Assembly (NCBI RefSeq): GCF_018141425.1
Contig: NZ_CP058561.1
Location: forward strand, 3,472,001 to 3,536,000
Direction: 5' to 3'
Length of the DNA: 64,000 nucleotides
DNA from: Vallitalea guaymasensis
GTDB lineage: Bacteria > Bacillota > Clostridia > Lachnospirales > Vallitaleaceae
The stretch's first letter is position 1. Each line of letters opens with the position of its first letter. This document shows positions 54,026-61,674 of the stretch, one piece after another. The notes beneath the pieces are model-generated. The model did not search any database, was not told where the DNA came from, and was given only the letters and a program-made list of their open reading frames with translations. A program made the position numbers and the translations under genes.

Positions 54026-54189
54026 ATTACTATGAGTCAAATATTATTATAGGGTTTTTTAGTATATTAATTATAATTAAATATTAAAAATGTTATAAAC
54101 ATTTATATATAGTAAAAGCATAATTATTAATCATTTATTAAATTGATATATAAAGATTTTGTAATCTAAATATGAAAGAAGTGATAAAG

Positions 54190-56367
54190 ATGAACAAGAT
54201 ATATACATTAATAATTTCAGTATTAATAATAATACTCTTAACAGGATGTAATAAGAATAATAGTAATAAACAAATTGCCGAAGTTGATAACTCCAATAGC
54301 TCTTCTAAAGTATCTGAAACAGATAATCCATTTGAAAATGAAAAGGATACTGTGGTTCTAGGGTCTATAGGTCATAGAGTTCCACATCCTAGATTAGATA
54401 AGGAGGGTGAACTACTACCATTAGAATATGATGGTGGTGAAATTAACCTTGAATATGAAGTAACAGCTGAAGGCGAAGCAAAAAATGTAGGATTTTTACT
54501 TTTTATAGATGGAGTACCTCAACCTTATAAAATTAATGACACTAATGGACCTTATGAGTATATGCATAATCTAAAATTAACTAAAGATAATGAGCCTGTC
54601 AACTATAATTTTATTTTTACACCTATCACGGGAAAAAAAGGTGATACTGTTAATTTAACAGTTACAAGTATTTATTTTCCAGAGTTTATACCAAATATGA
54701 AGGATACATCTAGTTATGGATTGTATCATTCTATTTTGCCTGTTGAAATACCTATGAAATTTAATAAGGATACAAATGAATTAGATAGTTCTCTCTATTC
54801 TCAAAGAAGCTATCTTTCAGATACACAGATATCGACATATCCAATAACTAATGAGTTTATTAAGAATGAGTTAAGTTCAATGTATAAGGTGATTACCGAA
54901 GAAGACCTTAAATCAGATATATTAACTAAAATTTATTACAATGGTAATCAAGTGATGAGTAATTTGAAAGTTGAAGAAAACGAAAAAATGCATGTAACAT
55001 ACAAGATTTGTGGTGTACCTGGAGCAAAATACAAAACTACATTTTATATTAATCATCATCCAATAGCTAATGATGAATTAATGTCATTTAATACAACTAT
55101 AGAAAAAGGAAAGGTATGTGTTATTGATGCAGAAATTGATATTAACCAGTTAAATGATTTAAATACATTTTATGCTATTTCAGTGCCAACAAACTCTAAA
55201 GATTATTATAATGAAAATGTTTATTTGGAAAAGACTTCATCAATTTTATTATATAAGGATATAGTATCGCCTGATAATGAATCAAAGGATAATAAAGATT
55301 ATACTCCAAGTAGCTTTGATTTAACAGGAATAATTGATATATCAAAGATAGAAGGAAAGATTAAGAATATAAGTTATGGAAATAACGGAAATATTTTAGT
55401 TTCATCAGATAAAATATATTCATATAATTTACAAAATAGAAGTATTATTTCTGAAACCCAAAATAGCTTTTTATGTGAGAATCTAAAAAAAATTGATAAT
55501 GGATACGTTGCCATTGGAATTCTGAAAGATGATGGTAACAATGGAAATGGAGATTTTTTGACAGATAATACTAATCATAGATGTATATTCTATGATGAGA
55601 ATTTAAAACAAACAAAAGTGATTAATATTAGTGAGGTAACTGGTGATAATAGATGGATTTCCACTGAAAATATTGCAATATCAAATGATGGTAAAAAATT
55701 AGCTTATTCAACAAATAAAGGTTTATTTCTATATGATATAAATGAAAAAAATAAAACTACATTAATCGATTTTACTGCTGAAAATAATGCTGAACGATTA
55801 GGTATTGTAGGTATGAGAAGAATTTCATTTGCTGATAATGGGAGTAAAATTGCATTTACTGCAGAGAGTTTTGACATTCCTCCTATAGAGGGTAAAGTTT
55901 CTTTTACCACCTATGGAGTACTAAATATAGATGGTACAGGACTTATTAACAAAAGAAAACCAGAATATAATACATCCAGTTCAGTAATATATGATTCATT
56001 TATAGTCTTGATGGAAGATTCAAGAACTCCGACAGGTAGACTAATGACAATGAATTTATCAACTGAAAAAGAAAGAATATATAAACTTTCTTCACAAAAG
56101 GAAAGTAGTAGTATTCATTGTTCTGAATTAGGTAGATATTTTGCAACGTCTATTATTGATACGAGTAATAAGAGATTAGTTGTAAGAATTTATAATATGG
56201 AGAGTGGTAAACTAATAAAAGAAGAGATTATAGAAGATGAGAATTCTATATATTTTAACAGAGAACCCCTAATTCGTATTATAGATGATTCAAAGATTTG
56301 CATTGTTATGCTTGGAAATTCTCAACGAGATAGTATCGAAACAAAAATTAGTGCATTTAATTTTTAG
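54190..56367 (+). CDS. beta-propeller lipoprotein, first gene of the ABC cassette
   Basis: About 725 aa. Signal MNKIYTLIISVLIIILLTGC, with Cys20 the lipidated residue. Residues about 45-360 are beta-rich with Ig-like features (GGEINLEYEVTAEGEAKNVG). From about 385 a propeller-like region has repeated DGKKLAYST/NGSKIAFTAE blades typical of TolB/WD-like folds. It would sit on the outer membrane face. ATG 54190 is preferred over ATG 54172 because the latter would add charged residues before the signal. It overlaps no gene and is 8-11 bp before the ATPase gene. A sensor or substrate-capture role with the ABC exporter is a guess. Confidence 0.75.
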   Translation: MNKIYTLIISVLIIILLTGCNKNNSNKQIAEVDNSNSSSKVSETDNPFENEKDTVVLGSIGHRVPHPRLDKEGELLPLEYDGGEINLEYEVTAEGEAKNVGFLLFIDGVPQPYKINDTNGPYEYMHNLKLTKDNEPVNYNFIFTPITGKKGDTVNLTVTSIYFPEFIPNMKDTSSYGLYHSILPVEIPMKFNKDTNELDSSLYSQRSYLSDTQISTYPITNEFIKNELSSMYKVITEEDLKSDILTKIYYNGNQVMSNLKVEENEKMHVTYKICGVPGAKYKTTFYINHHPIANDELMSFNTTIEKGKVCVIDAEIDINQLNDLNTFYAISVPTNSKDYYNENVYLEKTSSILLYKDIVSPDNESKDNKDYTPSSFDLTGIIDISKIEGKIKNISYGNNGNILVSSDKIYSYNLQNRSIISETQNSFLCENLKKIDNGYVAIGILKDDGNNGNGDFLTDNTNHRCIFYDENLKQTKVINISEVTGDNRWISTENIAISNDGKKLAYSTNKGLFLYDINEKNKTTLIDFTAENNAERLGIVGMRRISFADNGSKIAFTAESFDIPPIEGKVSFTTYGVLNIDGTGLINKRKPEYNTSSSVIYDSFIVLMEDSRTPTGRLMTMNLSTEKERIYKLSSQKESSSIHCSELGRYFATSIIDTSNKRLVVRIYNMESGKLIKEEIIEDENSIYFNREPLIRIIDDSKICIVMLGNSQRDSIETKISAFNF

Positions 56368-56378
56368 GAGGCTTCATG

Positions 56379-57251
56379 ATGAAAATAATGTTTGATAATA
56401 TCTCAAAAAAATATAAAAAAAAGTATGTATTAGATAATTTTAGTGCAGAATTAAATCAAGGTATTTATGGAATTCTAGGAGCAAATGGAGCAGGTAAAAC
56501 TACACTTTTAAACATATTTGTAGGTATTTTAAAAAGTGATACAGGTAATATTTTTATTGATGAAATAAATATTAAAAAACTTGGTTCTGAATTCTTGTCG
56601 TATATAGGATATCTTCCGCAGTATCCTATGTTTTATAAAAATTTTGAGGTATTGGATTTTCTTAAATATATGTGTGCAATAAAAAATATTCCCAAAAATG
56701 AAGGTATCAAGAGAGCTAAAGAACTATTAGAGATTGTCAATTTAAGAGATGTATATTATAAGAAAATAGGAGCTTTATCAGGCGGTATGCGACAACGAGT
56801 AGGAATCGTACAAGCAATGTTGGGAGATCCTAAAATTTTAATTTTAGATGAACCTACAGCAGGGCTTGATCCTAGAGAAAGAATTAGATTTAGGAATCTG
56901 ATTTCAAAGTTTTCGGAGAATCGTATTGTATTGCTTGCTACTCATATAGTATCTGATGTAGAATTTATAGCTAATCAGGTAATAATTTTAAAAGAGGGGC
57001 ATCTTATAAAACAGGATACTCCTACTGTTCTTATTGATGAGATTGAAGGTAAAGTATGGACGGTTACAACAACAAATAGTAAAATTGATGACAGATATGA
57101 AAAATATAAAATAAGTAATATATTAAGAGATAACAACGATATTTTATTACGAATAATTTCTAATGAAAAGCCAGATGTAAAAGCTAAAAATGTAAAACCA
57201 AATTTAGAGGACGTATTTCTATATTATTGTGGGGAGGATAATGTATGTTAA
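56379..57251 (+). CDS. ABC transporter ATP-binding protein (ABC-2 exporter type)
   Basis: About 291 aa. Walker A GANGAGKTT, Q-loop YLPQYPMFYKNFEVLDFL, signature LSGGMRQRVGIVQAMLGDP, Walker B ILILDEPTAGLDP, H-loop LLATHIVSDVE. The layout is that of the CcmA/bacitracin-exporter type. AGGAGG at 56366 fits ATG 56379 (ATG 56376 is adjacent). Its stop overlaps the permease start by 7 bp. It powers the two permeases downstream. Confidence 0.92.
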   Translation: MKIMFDNISKKYKKKYVLDNFSAELNQGIYGILGANGAGKTTLLNIFVGILKSDTGNIFIDEINIKKLGSEFLSYIGYLPQYPMFYKNFEVLDFLKYMCAIKNIPKNEGIKRAKELLEIVNLRDVYYKKIGALSGGMRQRVGIVQAMLGDPKILILDEPTAGLDPRERIRFRNLISKFSENRIVLLATHIVSDVEFIANQVIILKEGHLIKQDTPTVLIDEIEGKVWTVTTTNSKIDDRYEKYKISNILRDNNDILLRIISNEKPDVKAKNVKPNLEDVFLYYCGEDNVC

Positions 57252-58474
57252 AACTAATCCATTATGAATATAGAAAACTTTTTTTCAGAAGATCCATTTT
57301 AATTACGATTATAATTTTTAGTATTATTGATATTTTTAAAATTAATAATGTTTATCAGCAGAATTCTCTACTAGCGGATAAAAGCACTGAGACATCTACA
57401 AAATGGGAGAATATATATTGGGAACTTTATAATGAATTTAGTGGTGTTATAACAGAAGATAAGATTGATAAATTATTAAAAATTTATAGACCATTAGAAA
57501 ATGAAATAGCTGATATAACTGCGAGTACGAGAATAGATAATCCAAATACTTATACAGGAAATGTATATAGCGATTATTATTTATTGAAATGGCTTTATGT
57601 ACAACCAATGGAATATGCATATATGTACAAAAGTAGGGCTAATAATATTGTTAATAATGCAAGAAATAATATGAAGTTTTTCAAGAAACTGGGTAATGAA
57701 TACGAATATAAAAAAAATGTTATTACTGCTAATTTATTCGCAAAAAGAGTAATTTCAAATTTTGCATACTTAGAAATGTATCAAAGCTATTTACACTATG
57801 ATTTTTCAATATTACTAATTTTATTTTTGTGTTTATATGGTATAGTAAATGTTTTTGTAAATGAGAAAGAATCCCAAATGAATATTTTGCTATCAACTAG
57901 TATTTATGGTGGAAAAAGAACTACAACTGCTAAAATTATAGCTACTTCTACTTTTATAGTAGGTATAACTTTATGGTTTTTAATACTAGATTTTATTTGT
58001 TTTTCCATCGCTTTTAACTCTTTTGTTACAATAAACTTACCTATCTACACAATACAAAATTTTTTAGCTTCTTCTATCAATATAACTATAGGACAATACA
58101 TAGTAATATCAGGGATATTTAAAATGATTGGGATGCTTGTAATAGGTATGATGTTTCTATTTATTTCAGAGTTTTTTAATAATGCGTTAGTACCTTTTAT
58201 TATAAATTTGAGTATAATTCTTGTTATTATTTTTTTATGTGAAAAATATAGAGGATCAGGTTATATAATTAATAAAGTAATAAATCCCTTTATACTTCTT
58301 ATTAATAGAGAGTTATTTGGGAAAATAGAATTTGTAAATATCTTTGGTGTACCTATGTTAAGTTATATTGTTGCAATAGTATTTGCTGGGTGTCTCCTTA
58401 TTATAAGTATTATTTTAATATACAAAGTTTCAAAAAAAAATGTTGTTAACATTAAAAAAGGGGGGATATCATGA
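57245..58474 (+). CDS. ABC-2 type permease
   Basis: A 409-aa membrane protein. One N-terminal helix (about 18-35), an outer soluble loop (40-190), then five to six helices (about 190-400), the ABC-2 plan. The coding frame overlaps the next gene by 4 bp (ATGA), so translation is coupled. The substrate is not readable. Together with the ATPase and the next permease it forms an exporter or an extracting/transfer complex. Confidence 0.85.
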   Translation: MLKLIHYEYRKLFFRRSILITIIIFSIIDIFKINNVYQQNSLLADKSTETSTKWENIYWELYNEFSGVITEDKIDKLLKIYRPLENEIADITASTRIDNPNTYTGNVYSDYYLLKWLYVQPMEYAYMYKSRANNIVNNARNNMKFFKKLGNEYEYKKNVITANLFAKRVISNFAYLEMYQSYLHYDFSILLILFLCLYGIVNVFVNEKESQMNILLSTSIYGGKRTTTAKIIATSTFIVGITLWFLILDFICFSIAFNSFVTINLPIYTIQNFLASSINITIGQYIVISGIFKMIGMLVIGMMFLFISEFFNNALVPFIINLSIILVIIFLCEKYRGSGYIINKVINPFILLINRELFGKIEFVNIFGVPMLSYIVAIVFAGCLLIISIILIYKVSKKNVVNIKKGGIS

Positions 58475-60486
58475 GAATAATTTTTTATGAAGCAAAAAAA
58501 ATGTTGATATATCAAAAGGGCTTATTTTTTATTGGGTTATTCTTTTTGATTAACATAGCTTATTTAGTTATTGCTGATAAGCCTTATAATACAGAAATGG
58601 AATTATTTAAGAATGAATATACTTACTATATGGATAAGATTGATGGTAAATGCACTCCTAAAAAAATTGATTTCATAGAAAATGAAGCTAAAAAAATAAT
58701 GAACGCTAATATATCATCAGATAAATTATATAATGACTATTATGATGGAAGTATCACTGAAAATGTTTTTAATGAACAATGTGTAAACTTTGAAACCATT
58801 TTAGAGAATGAAAAGGGATTTGATGAAATTTATAATCAATATATCTATGTTAGAGAAAATCAAAATAATAGATTTTTTTTATATACAAATGGTTGGAATG
58901 CATTACTTACAGATGATAATCTAGACTTATTTTTAACCATTTTAATTTTAATTTTAGTTACTCCTGTATTTTGTTATGAGTATGACAACAAAATGGATAC
59001 TTTAGTATTGACATCAATAAAGGGCAAAAAAAATTATTCGGTGCATAAAACAATATTTGTTTTTTGTATTGTTGCTTTTTTATGTATTACAACCTTTATA
59101 CTGAAATTTGTTTTTGTTAATCAGAAGTATAGTCTTGTGAATGGTAATTATCCTCTTCAAAGCCTTTCGTATTTTGGTACAGGGACAAAAAGTATATCCC
59201 TTATACAAACTTTTTTTGCTGTAAGCGGATTAAAGTTATTTGGTTTTCTCTTTTTTGCAATACTTATTATGTTTGTATCTGTGATTGTAAAAAAATATTC
59301 ATTAGCAGTATTTATATGTGCTGCTTTTATATTAATCCCCTATTTTGGTTTTGATTTGGGACTAATATATTCTTTTCCTTTACCACTTTCTTTTATGTTA
59401 GGAGTACGTTTTTTTAAAGGGTATGAGTATCAAATAGATTTTTTTACACAAGAAAAAGTTGCTATTTTTAAAGAAATAAGTAATACGACATTATTAATTT
59501 TTTTAGTTAGTGCAATTTGTTTGTGTATTATTATGTTAAAAGTAATAAACAAAAATAACAAAAATATTTGGAACAAAATACATATAAAAAAAATAAAACA
59601 AGTAACAGTAATACTAATATCTTGTATTTTAATATTGAACTTAAGTGGTTGCTCAAAGACAAACATTAATGAATCGTGTGTATTTAATACAAATACAAGA
59701 AGATCTTATGAAAGTGAAAAATATCGGTACTATGTAGATGAATCAGATTTGGAAAATATAAGACTTGTGTTTGAAGATAAAGCAACAGGTGAGAAAAATG
59801 ACCTGGTCAGAAATCCTATAAAGGAACTTATTAAAGAAGAAATGATGATTTTTGGAAAAGACTCTTTTGTTTATTATATAAAATACAATATTGATAAATC
59901 TAAGAATCCACATCTTGGTGGTGTAACTAGTAAAATAACAGTTGTAGAACTTGATACTAAAACATTTAATGAGAAAATAATTTTTGAGAAGAATAATTTT
60001 TTTATACGTAATGATAGTTTTATTGGATTAGGTGATTCGCAAAATAAACAGTGGCAATTCTTAAAAGGGGTGTCAGCATTTTTTCTTGATAGAGAATATT
60101 TGTATTTTGTAATGAGTAATACCGTGAAACGAGTAAATAGAAAAACGGAAAAGATAAGTAGTATAGATATCCCTACTAATAAAAATATAGCTTATGACGG
60201 AAGATTTATTTATTATATAGGTGATAAACTAATATTATCAAAATACGATACGGTTACAGAAACACATGTAAAAATGTCAGATATAGTTACAACATATTTT
60301 TTATTAACAGATACAAAGATTTTGTTTATTAATCGTTTGGATAATAGTAATATCTATTCTGCTGATTTGCATGGAAATATTATTGGGGAAATATCTGGTG
60401 AACCAGCACTTTGGTTTTCTTGTGATGAGGACTATATTACTTATAAAAATAAAATAGATTTAAAAGAATATCATGTTAAATATTAG
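58471..60486 (+). CDS. ABC-2 type permease fused to a lipoprotein-like propeller domain
   Basis: A 671-aa protein. Residues 1-370 are an ABC-2 permease: helix at 15-33, outer loop with charged residues to about 150, then five to six helices. After a basic linker (KNNKNIWNKIHIKKIKQ) comes a hydrophobic stretch ending in LNLSGC, a perfect lipobox with Cys at residue 394. The rest (395-671) is beta-rich and propeller-like (DUF5050-type), as in secreted lipoproteins. So a whole lipoprotein including its signal is fused in frame to a permease. Either lipid modification follows internal cleavage, or the segment serves only as the last helix. No stop or frameshift was seen at the junction. Confidence 0.8.
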   Translation: MRIIFYEAKKMLIYQKGLFFIGLFFLINIAYLVIADKPYNTEMELFKNEYTYYMDKIDGKCTPKKIDFIENEAKKIMNANISSDKLYNDYYDGSITENVFNEQCVNFETILENEKGFDEIYNQYIYVRENQNNRFFLYTNGWNALLTDDNLDLFLTILILILVTPVFCYEYDNKMDTLVLTSIKGKKNYSVHKTIFVFCIVAFLCITTFILKFVFVNQKYSLVNGNYPLQSLSYFGTGTKSISLIQTFFAVSGLKLFGFLFFAILIMFVSVIVKKYSLAVFICAAFILIPYFGFDLGLIYSFPLPLSFMLGVRFFKGYEYQIDFFTQEKVAIFKEISNTTLLIFLVSAICLCIIMLKVINKNNKNIWNKIHIKKIKQVTVILISCILILNLSGCSKTNINESCVFNTNTRRSYESEKYRYYVDESDLENIRLVFEDKATGEKNDLVRNPIKELIKEEMMIFGKDSFVYYIKYNIDKSKNPHLGGVTSKITVVELDTKTFNEKIIFEKNNFFIRNDSFIGLGDSQNKQWQFLKGVSAFFLDREYLYFVMSNTVKRVNRKTEKISSIDIPTNKNIAYDGRFIYYIGDKLILSKYDTVTETHVKMSDIVTTYFLLTDTKILFINRLDNSNIYSADLHGNIIGEISGEPALWFSCDEDYITYKNKIDLKEYHVKY

Positions 60487-60518
60487 TTCAGGCAGAAAAA
60501 AATATCTTCATATGCAAG

Positions 60519-60563
60519 AGTTATTGTCGTTTTCAACTTTGGAACGGGTCAATAACTTTTTTA
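60519..60563 (+). terminator. putative terminator of the ABC cassette
   Basis: The stem AGTTATTG (60519-60526) with CAATAACT (60550-60557) closes a 23-nt loop and is followed by TTTTTT. The long loop lowers confidence. Confidence 0.55.
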
Positions 60564-60567
60564 TTTA

Positions 60568-60588
60568 TATTTTATCAAGTAGTCAGTT
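60568..60588 (+). repeat. 21-bp direct repeat, right copy
   Basis: Matches 53073-53093 at 19 of 21 positions, same orientation, about 7.5 kb away. The surrounding gap (60487-60891) also holds the two terminators of the flanking convergent genes; nothing else was recognised in it. Confidence 0.4.
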
Positions 60589-60775
60589 AATTATTTGGAT
60601 AAAAATGAAAAATGTATTGGTATAAATTAAATCATGGCGTATACTTAATAAACCAAAAGTATAGATAGAATGTTATGAACTTGAAGGAACTAGTCAATAC
60701 ATGTATCATATAAGTATGGAATATAACTTCATTTTGTTTGCCCTTAACAATGATTTAATATATCTCCAGTTTAAG

Positions 60776-60827
60776 ATATAAAAAGACCTTCATCTATTAG
60801 TTTAAAATCTAATGGATTGAGGTCTTT
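60776..60827 (-). terminator. intrinsic terminator of the ubiquitin-like gene (minus strand)
   Basis: The arms 60782-60800 and 60809-60827 form a 19-bp imperfect stem with an 8-nt loop. Read on the minus strand the hairpin is followed by TTTTTAT. It lies 65 bp past the stop of the ubiquitin-like gene, so that gene is a one-gene transcript. Confidence 0.75.
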
Positions 60828-60891
60828 AGAAAATTTAACAAGGTAACTCAATTTTATTGATTTAAGTTCGTTACTTAAACTGTTTAATATG

Positions 60892-61212
60892 TCATAAACG
60901 ACTATAGTACCTTATAACTAAACTCAATTTAGAGTATTTTTGGATATTATAGTCAGATAAACATCGCCCATCTTCTAAATATTTTCCTGCATAATAAAGT
61001 TTTTGGTAATCTTTAGAGATCCCTTCTCTACATTGAATCATATATTTTACATACTCAATTGTAAAAGTTGGATCATATGGTAATACAATATACTTGCCTG
61101 ATAAAGTCAATACATAAAACTCAGGGTCAGTTAGTTGTGCTTGAGATGATACATTCGATAAATTTAATAAGAGTAAAAATGCCATTGTTAATGTAATAAT
61201 ACGTTTTTTCAT
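60892..61212 (-). CDS. secreted ubiquitin homologue
   Basis: A 106-aa protein. Residues 1-25 are a Sec signal (KKR, hydrophobic [11 protein letters not shown], cleavage after SQA). Residues about 31-104 align without gaps to eukaryotic ubiquitin residues 3-76: by hand I count about 42 identities of 74. Conserved blocks are [37 protein letters not shown] and LSLVIR. Lys at ubiquitin positions 11, 27, 48 and 63 are kept; 6, 29 and 33 are Leu, Met and Arg. The hydrophobic patch keeps Leu8 and Val70 but Ile44 is Tyr. The C-terminal Gly-Gly is absent (ends RYYSRL), so it cannot be conjugated as ubiquitin is. A secreted ubiquitin homologue is known in Bacteroides fragilis. AAGGATG precedes the start; the product should act outside the cell. 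Confidence 0.93.
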   Translation of the reverse strand: MKKRIITLTMAFLLLLNLSNVSSQAQLTDPEFYVLTLSGKYIVLPYDPTFTIEYVKYMIQCREGISKDYQKLYYAGKYLEDGRCLSDYNIQKYSKLSLVIRYYSRL

Positions 61213-61238
61213 TTGATTTCATCCTTTCATTTTCATAT

Positions 61239-61270
61239 ATATATTGTATTTATGAGTAAATACAATATAT
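61239..61270. promoter_or_regulatory. 14-bp-arm perfect palindrome upstream of the ubiquitin-like gene
   Basis: The arms ATATATTGTATTTA (61239-61252) and TAAATACAATATAT (61257-61270) are perfect reverse complements around TGAG. It begins 26 bp from the start codon of the minus-strand gene, in its leader or over its promoter, and is well placed to be a repressor site. It could instead be a leader hairpin. Confidence 0.5.
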
Positions 61271-61458
61271 TGGGAATTGAATATCATTAATAATAAAAAT
61301 ATAACATAATATTTAAAAGTTGTAAATAAATATGAAAAGATAATTTATAATAATACTATAATCTCATCTAAAACTATATTTTATAATTTAATTGAAGCTT
61401 TTTGACTGGTCCAATCTAATAATATAATGAGCTAATAAAATATTGGATAAATTTTGCA

Positions 61459-61497
61459 CAAACATATGTTTGCTTTTTTTTGCTAATATGATATAAT
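61459..61497 (+). promoter_or_regulatory. SOS-box-like palindrome over the uvrB promoter
   Basis: CAAACATATGTTTG (61459-61472) is a perfect palindrome close to the Firmicute LexA box GAAC-N4-GTTC, with A for G in the first half. It overlaps the -35 (TTGCTT, 61470-61475), which is 16 bp from a consensus -10 TATAAT (61492-61497). This is the usual site of LexA control of uvrBA. The rest of the 61213-61674 gap is AT-rich and featureless. Confidence 0.7.
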
Positions 61498-61674
61498 GGT
61501 TAAGACTAAAATAATGATTGTTTATATACATATATATTATGTTTTTGATAATTAGTATAAGATGGTAATTATTTTTATTTAACTTATGATATTAGCTTAA
61601 TAAGATTGAATTAATTATCTATAAATACTAGGATAATTGATTTGATGTGCAAATACTGAGATAGAGGTGATAAT

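Noticed and set aside
60892-61212. ThiS/MoaD/SAMP-type prokaryotic beta-grasp protein
   Set aside because: The near-continuous identity to ubiquitin ([13 protein letters not shown]), the signal peptide and the missing C-terminal Gly-Gly do not fit sulfur-carrier proteins.
61239-61270. TnrA/GlnR-type nitrogen regulator site
   Set aside because: The spacing between the TGTA and TACA halves is longer than the TGTNA-N7-TNACA consensus allows.
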